The notes below the pieces were generated by a model, which had not been told where the DNA came from, made no database searches, and saw only the letters and a list, made by a program, of their open reading frames with translations. Made by a program: the position numbers and the translations under genes. A DNA stretch of 64,000 nt from Verrucomicrobiia bacterium (GTDB lineage Bacteria; Verrucomicrobiota; Verrucomicrobiia; Limisphaerales; Pedosphaeraceae), in NCBI GenBank assembly GCA_036268055.1, contig DATAUW010000011.1, positions 1 through 64,000 on the forward strand, written 5' to 3'. This document shows, piece by piece, positions 1 through 8,569 of the stretch (within the stretch, counting starts at the first letter, position 1; the number at the start of each line of letters is the position of its first letter).

Positions 1-101
1 TTGATCAAATACCTGCTGCGGAACTATTTGCACAACAAATCCCGCAAAACCATTCAAACAACTCTTATCCGGAAAACCAGAAGTCATTCCAGTTCCAATA
101 G
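1..101 (+). CDS. Possible 3' end of a truncated gene
   Basis: The frame beginning at base 3 is open from the window edge to a TAG at 99-101 and would encode a 32-residue tail rich in Gln, Asn and Ser (begins DQIPAAELFAQQ). The frame beginning at base 1 is also open, to about 147, so the reading frame is uncertain. Nothing identifies a family. It could equally be non-coding sequence at the edge of the repeat-rich region that follows. Confidence 0.25.
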   Translation, partial: DQIPAAELFAQQIPQNHSNNSYPENQKSFQFQ

Positions 102-794
102 ATATAGCTGGACACTAGTGCGCGGCAGCGCAGCCCTACCAGGTTAGAGAAAGGGGTGGTGCGGCGCGGTTGCGCCGCAGGGGTTCGGACTGACTATACC
201 CCTAGGTTAATCGTCAGTTCTCTGTGGGATTTTTTCGGGACGGCGATCATAGACCACTGCTACAGTTCGGTTGTTCCTGCAGGATTTGGGTTGAGAGAGG
301 ATTAAAACCCAGCAATTTATTGCTGGGCTAAGATCGGGCGTCCCTGCGGGACTTCGGACGGCGGAGCGCAGCACCGCCCTGCTATGAGCCTGCGGCGGTT
401 GGGATGGCAGGGAGGATCGCGGGAGGTGGGTCGAGGGTTTTTCGGGCTGGACGGCAATTTTTTTGTGGGGTATGGGGAAATTAGGGCTCGCGAGTACGCT
501 CTCCCTCCCATTTTGGGGGCGGTTGATTGGTGGGGGCAGTGGTGGAGGGATTGAGTTTTCTTTTGGGCTTAGCGCGAATTGGGAGGGAGATTGAATGGGC
601 AACTTCTTTGAAGTTGCAGATTGATTTTTTTTGGTTTTTCCCAGGGTAGGTTCGGGGACGAACCAACTCTGGGCTTTGTTGTGGAACCTACTTCGAGGTT
701 CCCGGACGGGAATGCGGGGCGGGGCGCACGAAAACTTACGGTCCTTTGCGGGATGAGCACAGTCAGGCGCATGCGCTGAAAATTGCGTTTCAAG
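102..794. other. Long gene-free stretch with repeats
   Basis: No convincing gene is seen. The open frames here on the minus strand are proline/arginine-rich and read through repeated DNA. The stretch holds a GC-rich segment at about 117-180, hairpin-like phrases such as GTCCCTGCGGGAC near 340, and the first copy of a ~240-bp direct repeat (469-710). Confidence 0.6.
469..710 (+). repeat. Direct repeat copy A (~240 bp)
   Basis: This segment starts at GGTATGGGGAAATT and ends at TTCGAGGTTCCCGGA. It recurs at 1461-1700 in the same orientation with only scattered substitutions and small indels. It contains the 25-bp dispersed element at 485-509 and a hairpin (AACTTC-TTT-GAAGTT) near 601-615. The two copies lie 992 bp apart and flank one small gene. 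No transposase is present. Confidence 0.9.
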
Positions 795-1316
795 TTAATG
801 AACATTGACCTGAACGCCGCCCAAAGGTGCAACAATCAGACACGGTTCGTCGTTATGATAAAGCTGCGGATTAAGACCAACGCCCAGCGGCTTTACCGTG
901 TACCCTGATGGACTCAATTCCGGGAACAGTTTTGCGGTGTGAACGGTAATCGGAAGCAGCTTTCTTTGGCTCATCTGCCAATCAAACAGGAGAAAGTCAT
1001 TTTCATCATCATTGATCGTTACCTTAACCGCCATATGCGGCGCGTGTGGATAAACGACATCACACCAAGTGCAGTGATGCCAGTATTGCGAGACGTAAGA
1101 ACTGCCCGAACGAACACGGATGAGGTCGGTGACGCGACTGCCATCCGGCGTTCTTGTTTGCTTCGCCAGCCACAGACTTGGCCAGAATGGATACTCACAC
1201 TCAAACATACATCCAAGCTCAAGCACCGCCGCCGCCAGGACAATGAGGGCAACTAAACTCACCAACACGACACGAGTTCGTCTTCTCTTGAAACTGGCCG
1301 GTGAGGTTGAATTCAT
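795..1316 (-). CDS. Hypothetical single-TM protein
   Basis: A 173-residue protein of unknown function. A basic N-terminus (KRRRTR, about residues 10-15) precedes one hydrophobic segment (about 17-35), so it is probably membrane-anchored with the rest outside the cytoplasm. The exported part has four clustered cysteines (GCMFEC near 36 and HHCTWC near 83), which could form disulfides or bind metal. It stands alone between the two copies of a ~240-bp direct repeat, so gene and repeats may have moved together or the repeats may have inserted around it. A 105-aa plus-strand frame inside it is less protein-like. No family was recognised. Confidence 0.65.
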   Translation of the reverse strand: MNSTSPASFKRRRTRVVLVSLVALIVLAAAVLELGCMFECEYPFWPSLWLAKQTRTPDGSRVTDLIRVRSGSSYVSQYWHHCTWCDVVYPHAPHMAVKVTINDDENDFLLFDWQMSQRKLLPITVHTAKLFPELSPSGYTVKPLGVGLNPQLYHNDEPCLIVAPLGGVQVNVH

Positions 1317-1460
1317 ACGTGCGGCAATGCCTAAAACTTCAAGAATTAAAATGCACTGCCCCGGCTACCTAGCACAAGGATTAACGACCGATCTTACGGT
1401 CGTCATCGTTTTCCTCCTCGTACGTAAAATTCAGAGTATCTTGTTCTCGCAGTTGTCGAG

Positions 1461-1700
1461 GGTATGGGGAAATTGGGGCTCGCGAGTACGCTCTCCCTCC
1501 CATTTTTTGGGCGGTTGATCGGTGGGGGCGGTGGTGGAGGGATTGAGTTTTCTTTTGTACCAAGTGGACTTGGGAGGGAGATTGAATGGACAACTTCTTT
1601 GAAGTTGCAGATTGATTTTTTGATTTTTCCCCAGGGTAGGTTCGAGGACGAACCAACCCTGGGCTTTGTTGCGGAACCTACTTCGAGGTTCCCGGAGGGG
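1461..1700 (+). repeat. Direct repeat copy B (~240 bp)
   Basis: Second copy of the 469-710 repeat, same orientation, with the 25-bp dispersed element at 1477-1501 and the same AACTTC/GAAGTT hairpin. Similarity ends sharply after the shared TTCGAGGTTCCCGGA phrase, giving defined boundaries. Confidence 0.9.
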
Positions 1701-2282
1701 ACGGCGGAACGGCAGTCCCGCCCTGCGGGACGTCAGTTGTCCCTGCGGAGGGTGTTACGATATTCCGCGTAGTTCATTGTCCGCAAAATAAATACGTCCA
1801 AAATTTGTAGTTTTGGAACTTAATTATTTATCGCGCAAGCAAACCGCTGGCATTTTATTGTATTTACGGGCTATTCCTGAATTTCACACAAAGATTATTG
1901 GCGACAAAAAAATGCGCTTCAGCTATTTCAATCAATAAAATCAAGGGGCGATGCTTTTCAATTCGTAACACCCTCCGCAGGGATTTCAGCGGAGCAGCAG
2001 TTCCGTCCCCGCTGATGGTAGTTGAGTGATTGAATTTCCAAGGAAGGGATGAATTTTTGAAAATTCTCAGATGTGGCCGGCGGGGGCGCCAGCCACTGCA
2101 CGCGAGGGCGCGTGCGCTCCCCGGGACAAGGCGGACAATCGTACCCGCCCGGACGATTATCGGTCGGCCCGGCGGGACTTCGGACGGCGGAGCAGTGATG
2201 CGAATTTACCCATCAGTTTCTTCTTCCTATTCCTGCGGCAAAGGGATTGGCAAGTTTCGGTGTTGTTGTTACGGTCGCGGCT
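1701..2282. other. Gene-free AT-rich stretch before the esterase
   Basis: No gene is supported here. The segment between 1761 and 1962 is clearly AT-richer than its surroundings and is bounded by perfect inverted repeats (separate entry). The rest, to 2282, has GC-rich repeat-like phrases (for example GGCGGGACTTCGGACGGCGGAGC near 2170, also found near 343). A 169-aa plus-strand frame from 2030 is a low-complexity shadow overlapping the esterase start. Confidence 0.55.
1741..1982. mobile_element. MITE-like element: AT-rich core with 20-bp terminal inverted repeats
   Basis: Bases 1741-1760 (CCCTGCGGAGGGTGTTACGA) are the exact reverse complement of 1963-1982, enclosing about 200 bp of AT-rich DNA with no open frame. 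A short non-coding element with perfect terminal repeats and different base composition resembles a miniature inverted-repeat transposable element. No clear target-site duplication is visible outside the arms and no related transposase is in the window, so this could instead be a structured RNA or an unrelated palindromic insertion. Confidence 0.5.
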
Positions 2283-3227
2283 ATGAAATCCTCGACCTCA
2301 TTTATATCTGGAAGAATTGTTTTCGCGTTTACGGTCTTTTTTGCGGCGGCATTGTGGTTGCCGATGTTTTCGCGGGCGGCGGAGGTGGTCTTGCCGCTGC
2401 CGCTGGTTCCGGGCGCAAAGGTGATGACGCTTTGGCCGCCGGACTCGACGAATCTGAACGCGAGCCGCCTGGATCAGCAGGAGACGATCACTTACGCAAA
2501 GGGCCGCACGGATTACATCATCAAGGTCACGAATATTAATAATCCTTCGATTGAGATTCATCTGGCGCCACCGGACAAGGCCAACGGCTCGGCCATCGTC
2601 GTGGCGGCGGGCGGCGGTAATCATGAGTTGAATGTGGGGCCGGAGGGCGTGGAAGTGGCTAACTGGCTCAATAGCATCGGGGTGTCCGCATTCGTATTGC
2701 GTTATCGGCTGGTGCCTTATACGTCGGCGGGGGATGCGCTGGCGGATAGCGAGCGGTCGATGCGGATGGTCCGGGCGAATGCCAAGGAGTGGAATATTGA
2801 CCCGCATAAGATTGGGTTCATGGGGTTCTCGGCGGGCGGCGAGCAGGCGGCGCGGTTGGCGCTTAATTTCGATAACGGTAACGCGAGTGCCGCAGATCCC
2901 ATTGAGAGGGAGAGTGATCGGCCGGATTATGTGGTGTTGGTGTATGCGGGCTGGCGCGGGGACTTGGATTATAGCCACATGCCGAAGGATATGCCGCCGA
3001 GCTTTCTGATGAGCGCGGGGATTGATGACGCTTTTCACGCGAAGGAAACTGTAGATTATTATAATGCGATGTTTAACGATAAAGTTCCGGTGGAGTTGCA
3101 TATTTACGGACATGGGGGTCATGCGGGGTCGTTAAGCCGTCGCGGTGGAATTCCGATGGGTACTTGGCAGTATCGCTTTCTGGAGTGGGCAAATGATTTG
3201 AAGTTCATCGAGAAGGCGAAAAACTGA
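2283..3227 (+). CDS. Secreted alpha/beta hydrolase (esterase family)
   Basis: A 314-residue protein from the ATG at 2283, chosen because it begins directly with a signal peptide (MKSSTSF..., hydrophobic core, cleavage near FSRAAEV). An upstream in-frame ATG at 2247 would put 12 extra residues before it. The mature part is an alpha/beta hydrolase: an oxyanion-side AAGGGNHEL segment, the nucleophile elbow GFSAGG, an acid in SAGIDDAFHA, and a C-terminal HGGHAG with the catalytic His. The layout resembles acetyl-xylan esterase and BD-FAE-like carbohydrate esterases, so deacetylation of plant polysaccharide or another small ester is a reasonable guess. It stands alone, with no glycoside hydrolase nearby. 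Substrate unknown. Confidence 0.85.
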   Translation: MKSSTSFISGRIVFAFTVFFAAALWLPMFSRAAEVVLPLPLVPGAKVMTLWPPDSTNLNASRLDQQETITYAKGRTDYIIKVTNINNPSIEIHLAPPDKANGSAIVVAAGGGNHELNVGPEGVEVANWLNSIGVSAFVLRYRLVPYTSAGDALADSERSMRMVRANAKEWNIDPHKIGFMGFSAGGEQAARLALNFDNGNASAADPIERESDRPDYVVLVYAGWRGDLDYSHMPKDMPPSFLMSAGIDDAFHAKETVDYYNAMFNDKVPVELHIYGHGGHAGSLSRRGGIPMGTWQYRFLEWANDLKFIEKAKN

Positions 3228-3381
3228 CGCGCGCGTATTTGGCGGGATTGCGCGCGCAAAAGGCTTTTGACGAGACGACGTTAACCGAAAATAAATTGAC
3301 CTACTTGCGGCAAATTCCGGGTGCGCGGAATGGCCGGCGACTCCATTTCAAGAGTGGCCGGGTCACGGGTTGCTTATCACC

Positions 3382-6300
3382 ATGAGCAAACCGCTGCGCA
3401 TCCTCATGCTGGAAGATTGCCACCTGGACGCGGAGTTGGTCCAAGGTGAATTGCGCAAAGCTTTTCCGGCGCTGGAAATTTTGCGCGCGCAGAACGAGGA
3501 GGAATTCACCGCGGCCTTGAAGGACCCGCTGCCGGATCTCATCCTGTCGGATTATAATTTGCCGACGTACAGCGGGCCAAAGGCGTTGCGCCTGGTGCGT
3601 GCGCGTTGCGCGGAAATTCCTTTCATCTCCATTTCGGGAAGCATCGGTGAAGAGCGGCTCGTCGAGATGATCCACGACGGCGCGGTGGATTACGTGCCGA
3701 AAAATAATCTCGCCAAGTTGCTGCCCGCGGTGCAGCGGGCGTTGCGCGAAGTCGAAAATTCCCGCCATCGCCGCCAGGCCGAGGAATCGCTTCGCCACAG
3801 TGAATCGCGTTTTCGCGCGATCTTTGAAGGCGCGAGCACGGGCATCGCGGTCGAGGATCTCGACGGTCACATCATCGAGACGAATACTGCGCTTCAGCAA
3901 ATGCTCGGTTACACGGGGACGGAATTGCAGACGCTCACGCGGCAGGATTTCACCCACACCCGCGACCATCGCGAAGACCGTGCGCAGTATGATCGGCTGC
4001 TTTCGGGCGACACGGAATTTTTCCAGGTCGAAAAGCGTTTCGTGCGCAAGGACGGGCGCATCCTTTGGGGTCGGCTCACGGTCTCGATCGTGCGCGAAGC
4101 CAATGGCAAGCCGCAATTCTCGCTCGTGATGATCGAGGACATTACCGAACGCCAGCGCGTCGAGGAAGCGCATCTGCAAAACGCCGCGATCGTGGAATTT
4201 TCCAACGACGCCATCATCAGCAAAACTTTCGACGGCGTCATCTTCAGTTGGAATCCCGCCGCCGAACGCGTCTATGGTTTCACCGCGCAGGAAGCCAACG
4301 GCCGCTCTGCCTCCATCATTTTACCGCCCGACCGCGAGCGCGAATTTGAGCGCATCCTCGAACGCATCAAGCAAGGCGAACACATTGACAATTTCGAGAC
4401 CACGCGCATCCGCAAGGACGGTTCGATCATCCACGTCTCGATGACGACTTCGCCCATCAAGGACGTCTCGGGAAAAATCATCGGCGCCTCATCCATCTCG
4501 CGTGACATCACGGGCCGCAAACAAGCCGAAGCCGCGTTGCGCGAGAGCGAGGAAAATTACCGCAAGCTGGTCGAGCTTTCGCCCGATGGCATCTTCATCC
4601 AGTGCGAGGGAAAATATGTTTACCTCAACAGCGCGGCCATCGCCGTCACCGGTGCGCGCACGCAGGGACAAATTATCGGCAAAGGAATTTTCGACATCAT
4701 CCATCCCGATTATCATGAGGTCGTCCAGGATCATCTCAAGCTGCTTCACGCGGGCGAAGACGTGCCGTTGCACGAAATAAAATTGATCCGTGTGGACGGT
4801 GGCTTGGTGGACGTGGAGGCGACCGCGACGCCTTTTATTTATCGCGGCAAGCAAGCGTTTCAAGTGGTCATGCGCGACATCACTTCCCGCAAGCGCGCCG
4901 AACAAGCTTTGCGAAAAAGCGAAGCCGGCCTGGCGCGCGCGCAACGCATCGCGCGGCTGGGAAATTGGGAACTCGATTTGCGCAACCGCGCGCTCGCGTG
5001 GTCGGATGAGACGTATCGCATCTTCGGTTTGAATCGCGCCGAGCATGCCTGCACGAACGAATTATTTTATAGCTGCGTTCATCCCGACGACCGCGAAACC
5101 GTCCGCCAATCCGTCGCCGAAACTCTCAAGACCGGCAAGCCTTACGGCGTGGATCACCGGATTATTTTACCCGGCGGCGAAATCAAAACGGTGAACGAAC
5201 AAGCCGAGGTCATTCTCGACGAGCGCGGCGTGCCCATCCGCCTGCTCGGCACGGTGCTTGACATCACTGAGCGCAAGCGCGCGGAAAATCTCAGCCACTC
5301 TTTCGCGAAACTCGGGCAACGCCTCAGCTCCGCGACCAGTGCGCAGGACGCCGCCCAGATCATCGCGGATGTGGCGGACAAACTTTTCGGCTGGGATGCC
5401 TGCAACCTTTTGCTTTGTTCGGGGGACCTTGAAAGTTTCAAGAGCATCTTCAACATGGATCTGATCAATGGCGAGCGTTGCGCCATTGCGCCGTCCAACC
5501 GCGCGTTCGCGCCCAGCCCGCGCATGCGCGCGGTGCTCGAAAAAGGCGCGCAGTTGATCTTGCGCGATTCGCCGGAGATTAAACCCGGTGAGACGCATCC
5601 GTTCGGCGATGAAAACCGCGCCTCGGCTTCAGCTTTGTATGTACCCGTCCGCAACGGCGCGAAAATCATCGGCGTATTTTCCATCCATAGCTATTGCCAG
5701 AACGCTTACACGAAGAACGATCTCGAGACGTTGCAGGCGCTGGGCGATCATTGCGGCGGCGCGCTCGAACGCATCCGCGCCGAAGTGGAAAACCAAAAGC
5801 TCGCGGCGTTCCCGCAGTTCAATCCGAATCCCGTGATGGAACTCGCGCCCGACGGCACGATCAATTATTTCAACGAGGCCGCGCGCCAGATGGCGCAATC
5901 GCTCGGAAAAAATGATCCATCGGAATTTCTCCCGCCGGAGACGGCTGCTTTCGTCAAGGAATGCCTGATGACGGGGACGAACAAATTACGCATTCAAACC
6001 GTCATCCAAAACCGCACGATCTCCTGGTCGTTTTTTCCGATCCAGACAATCGGCGTCGTGCATTGTTACGCGGGCGACGTGACCGACCGGCAAAATCTCG
6101 AAGCGCAGTTGCGGCAGGCGCAAAAGATGGAATCGGTCGGGCAACTGGCCGGCGGCATCGCGCATGATTTCAATAATATTTTGACGGTGATTCAGGGGCA
6201 CGGCTCCTTGCTCTCGATGAGCCCCAGCCTGACGGGAGATGCGAAGGACTCGGCGCAACAAATCGGCCTGGCGGCCGAGCGCGCCGCGAATCTCACGCGG

Positions 6301-7266
6301 CAGTTGCTCACGTTCAGCCGCCGCCAGATCATCCAGCCGAAAAATCTCGATTTCAACGACGTGGTGAACAACATGACGAAAATGTTGCGCCGCCTGCTCG
6401 GCGAAGACATTTCGTTGCAGGTCAGTTACACACCGAGCCTGCCGTTGATCCACGCCGACCCCGGCATGATGGAACAGATTTTGTTGAATCTCTCGATCAA
6501 CGCGCGCGATGCCATGCCCAAAGGCGGCAAACTTTTTATCAACACGTCGCTCGCCACAGTGGACCGGGCTTATGCGGAATTAAAACCGGAAGCCACGCCC
6601 GGCGATTACGTGCGACTGACGGTGAAGGATACCGGCACAGGCATCCCGCCGGAAATTTTGCCGCATATCTTCGAGCCGTTTTTCACTACGAAAGATATTG
6701 GCAAAGGCACTGGCCTCGGACTGGCGACGGTCTATGGCATCGTGCAGCAGCATCACGGCTGGATCACGGCATCAAGCACGCTGAACACGGAAACGGTGTT
6801 TCAAATATTTCTACCGGTGGTCAAGGGCGCGCGCGCTGGCGCCGCCGGGGCAATTCCCGCCGAGCCCAAAGTCCACGGCGGCAAAGAAACGATTTTGGTG
6901 GTCGAAGACGAACCGCCCTTGCGCGTGCTCGTGCGCAGCGTTTTGGAACGATACGGTTATCGCGTGCTCGAAGCGGTGTCCGGCGTGGCGGCGTTGTCCG
7001 TCTGGGAAACGCACAAGGACGAGATACAACTTTTGCTGACGGATATGGTCATGCCGCACGGCCTGAGCGGGCAGGAACTTGGGAAAAAATTGCTCGCTGA
7101 AAAACCGGAGTTGAAAATAATTTATTGCAGCGGCTACAGCCTCGCGATGGTCGGCACGGACATGGTACTTCAGGAAGGCTTGAATTTTCTTCAGAAGCCA
7201 TACCACCCGCGCAAACTCGCGCAAGCGATCCGCGATTGTCTGGACGGCAGCGCAAAATTGGTTTGA
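3382..7266 (+). CDS. Hybrid sensor histidine kinase, REC-PAS(4)-GAF-PAS-HisKA-HATPase-REC
   Basis: A 1294-residue soluble hybrid kinase with no membrane segment. Order from the ATG at 3382 (a TTG at 3370 is possible): receiver 1-125 with phospho-acceptor Asp57 in LILSDYNLP; four PAS domains from about 137, 261, 388 and 509, most ending in a DIT(E/S/G)R(K/Q) PAC motif; GAF about 640-800; a fifth PAS about 808-905; HisKA with the phospho-His at about 928 in AHDFNNILT; HATPase_c with [20 protein letters not shown] and [13 protein letters not shown]; and a C-terminal receiver from about 1171 with its Asp in LLLTDMVMP. Such kinases autophosphorylate on His and pass phosphate to their own receiver. 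No output regulator or histidine phosphotransfer gene adjoins it, so the partner lies elsewhere. The N-terminal receiver suggests input from another kinase. Confidence 0.93.
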   Translation: MSKPLRILMLEDCHLDAELVQGELRKAFPALEILRAQNEEEFTAALKDPLPDLILSDYNLPTYSGPKALRLVRARCAEIPFISISGSIGEERLVEMIHDGAVDYVPKNNLAKLLPAVQRALREVENSRHRRQAEESLRHSESRFRAIFEGASTGIAVEDLDGHIIETNTALQQMLGYTGTELQTLTRQDFTHTRDHREDRAQYDRLLSGDTEFFQVEKRFVRKDGRILWGRLTVSIVREANGKPQFSLVMIEDITERQRVEEAHLQNAAIVEFSNDAIISKTFDGVIFSWNPAAERVYGFTAQEANGRSASIILPPDREREFERILERIKQGEHIDNFETTRIRKDGSIIHVSMTTSPIKDVSGKIIGASSISRDITGRKQAEAALRESEENYRKLVELSPDGIFIQCEGKYVYLNSAAIAVTGARTQGQIIGKGIFDIIHPDYHEVVQDHLKLLHAGEDVPLHEIKLIRVDGGLVDVEATATPFIYRGKQAFQVVMRDITSRKRAEQALRKSEAGLARAQRIARLGNWELDLRNRALAWSDETYRIFGLNRAEHACTNELFYSCVHPDDRETVRQSVAETLKTGKPYGVDHRIILPGGEIKTVNEQAEVILDERGVPIRLLGTVLDITERKRAENLSHSFAKLGQRLSSATSAQDAAQIIADVADKLFGWDACNLLLCSGDLESFKSIFNMDLINGERCAIAPSNRAFAPSPRMRAVLEKGAQLILRDSPEIKPGETHPFGDENRASASALYVPVRNGAKIIGVFSIHSYCQNAYTKNDLETLQALGDHCGGALERIRAEVENQKLAAFPQFNPNPVMELAPDGTINYFNEAARQMAQSLGKNDPSEFLPPETAAFVKECLMTGTNKLRIQTVIQNRTISWSFFPIQTIGVVHCYAGDVTDRQNLEAQLRQAQKMESVGQLAGGIAHDFNNILTVIQGHGSLLSMSPSLTGDAKDSAQQIGLAAERAANLTRQLLTFSRRQIIQPKNLDFNDVVNNMTKMLRRLLGEDISLQVSYTPSLPLIHADPGMMEQILLNLSINARDAMPKGGKLFINTSLATVDRAYAELKPEATPGDYVRLTVKDTGTGIPPEILPHIFEPFFTTKDIGKGTGLGLATVYGIVQQHHGWITASSTLNTETVFQIFLPVVKGARAGAAGAIPAEPKVHGGKETILVVEDEPPLRVLVRSVLERYGYRVLEAVSGVAALSVWETHKDEIQLLLTDMVMPHGLSGQELGKKLLAEKPELKIIYCSGYSLAMVGTDMVLQEGLNFLQKPYHPRKLAQAIRDCLDGSAKLV

Positions 7267-7280
7267 GCCGAACCTCAACC

Positions 7281-7369
7281 GGGAGGGCGAGCGTACTCGC
7301 GAGCCCCATATTTACGGTGATTTTAAACACACCAATCATGTCACGGCTCGCCAGTACGCTCGCCCGCCC
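7281..7369. repeat. Inverted pair of the 25-bp dispersed element
   Basis: GGGAGGGCGAGCGTACTCGCGAGCC at 7281-7305 faces an imperfect inverted copy at 7345-7369, 39 bp apart and 14 bp after the kinase stop codon. The pair could fold into a long hairpin in the transcript, like a REP/BIME unit, and may end or stabilise the kinase mRNA. Other copies are at 485-509, 1477-1501 and 37401-37425. Confidence 0.8.
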
Positions 7370-7435
7370 AGTTGGGTGATCGCACGGCGTTTATTTGACG
7401 AAAGTTCATCCGCAAAAGCTTTACGCTTCCCCATC

Positions 7436-7506
7436 GGTGTTTAATTCCGTGTTCCATCCGTGGCTAACCTCTTTGCCTCTCTCCGCGCCTCCGCGCCTCC
7501 GCGGTT
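7436..7506. repeat. Dispersed 'ATGGAACACGGA / CTCCGCG' intergenic repeat
   Basis: Contains CCGTGTTCCATCCGTGGCTAA followed by tandem CTCCGCGCCTCCGCG phrases. The same two-part unit recurs at 29117-29240, 30447-30480, 34580-34650 and, degenerate, 26138-26174. It lies between the kinase and the sigma-factor gene; the rest of 7267-7565 shows nothing else. Confidence 0.75.
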
Positions 7507-7565
7507 CAAATAGTGTTTTCGATCAGTTGAACCTTTTCTCGCCTTTTGCATTCTACTGGGTGTAG

Positions 7566-8117
7566 ATGCTGGTGGTGGCTCAAAACGAACAACTGCCCGT
7601 GCGGGAAGCCAGGGCCGGCGAGCCGGACGCCTGGAACGCCCTGCTCGCGCGCTACCGCCTGCCCCTCTACACTTATGTTTTTGAATTGGTGCATAATGAG
7701 CAGGCGAGCCTCGACATCGTCCAGGAATCGTTCATCAACGCCGCGCGCCACATCGCCACGCTGCGCGACGACGATAAATTCGGCTCGTGGCTTTTCAATA
7801 TCGCTCACCAAAAATGCGCGCAACTCTGGCGCAAGAAAAATCCGGTGGAAATCGCCATCGAACGGGATGACGAAACTTTGGAAGACGCCGACCTTGGCCC
7901 GATGGAATTGCTCGTCCGGGAAGAACAGGAGCGCGAGTTTATGAAATTGCTGGATCAACTCGCCCCGCCGCATCGCGCGGTGGTGCTGCTGCATTTCGTC
8001 GAGGATTTTTCGCTCGAAGAAATCGCGCGCATCACGGCCACGCCGCTGGGCACGGTCAAATCCCGCCTTTATTATGCGCGCAAGGCATTTAAGAAATTAC
8101 TGGAGGATCAACGATGA
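7566..8117 (+). CDS. ECF-type RNA polymerase sigma factor
   Basis: A 183-residue sigma-70 family protein of the extracytoplasmic-function type. Region 2 covers about residues 15-85 (LYTYVFELVHNEQASLDIVQESF, then FGSWLFNIAHQ for -10 recognition). Region 4 covers about 125-180 with a helix-turn-helix around FSLEEIARITATPLGTVKSR, which contacts the -35 element. Length is typical. The stop overlaps the next gene's ATG as ATGA, so the two are translated together, as is usual for an ECF factor and its membrane regulator. It would direct polymerase to a small stress or envelope regulon; the signal cannot be read from sequence. Confidence 0.92.
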   Translation: MLVVAQNEQLPVREARAGEPDAWNALLARYRLPLYTYVFELVHNEQASLDIVQESFINAARHIATLRDDDKFGSWLFNIAHQKCAQLWRKKNPVEIAIERDDETLEDADLGPMELLVREEQEREFMKLLDQLAPPHRAVVLLHFVEDFSLEEIARITATPLGTVKSRLYYARKAFKKLLEDQR

Positions 8118-8539
8118 AAACTCCCCGCGAAATTCTTTTTGAAAAACATCGCGACGCCGAGGCGAAGCTCAGCCAGCTCGACGCGCAACCTCTCGCCGAG
8201 TACGCCCGCGAATCCTCGCGACAAAAAACTTCTACCCGCGCGCTCGCGCATTCATGGCTGAAGTATTTCTGGAGTGAAGCCGTTTTGCCGTGGCGAAAAA
8301 TCTGGATCGGCATCGCCTCGGCGTGGCTGGTAATCATCGGCATGAGTTTGACAGTAAATTCGCGGCCCGGCGGCGCGGTCGCTGAGCAAGCGAAAGTGGA
8401 CCCGCAGACGCGAACCGTCCTGCTCGAACAACAACGCATGCTGGCGCAGTTGCTTGAGCCCACCGCGCCTCCGGTACGGTTGAAGCCGGCCACACCCGGC
8501 CCGCGCAGTGACGCCCGCCTTCAGGAAGTTTACGTTTAA
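8114..8539 (+). CDS. One-TM protein coupled to the ECF sigma factor, possible anti-sigma factor
   Basis: A 141-residue protein with a charged N-terminal part (1-60), one membrane segment (about 63-82, WIGIASAWLVIIGMSL) and a short Pro-rich periplasmic tail. It overlaps the sigma gene by 4 bp, and position and topology fit a membrane anti-sigma factor. It lacks the HxxxCxxC zinc motif of classic ZAS anti-sigma domains and no other anti-sigma motif was recognised, so the role is inferred from context only. Confidence 0.75.
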   Translation: MKTPREILFEKHRDAEAKLSQLDAQPLAEYARESSRQKTSTRALAHSWLKYFWSEAVLPWRKIWIGIASAWLVIIGMSLTVNSRPGGAVAEQAKVDPQTRTVLLEQQRMLAQLLEPTAPPVRLKPATPGPRSDARLQEVYV

Positions 8540-8569
8540 CTTTGTCTTAACCTAATTCAAGGGTCATTT

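Noticed and set aside
3301-4179. 292-residue minus-strand open frame
   Set aside because: Antisense to the histidine kinase receiver and first PAS domain; no recognisable features of its own.
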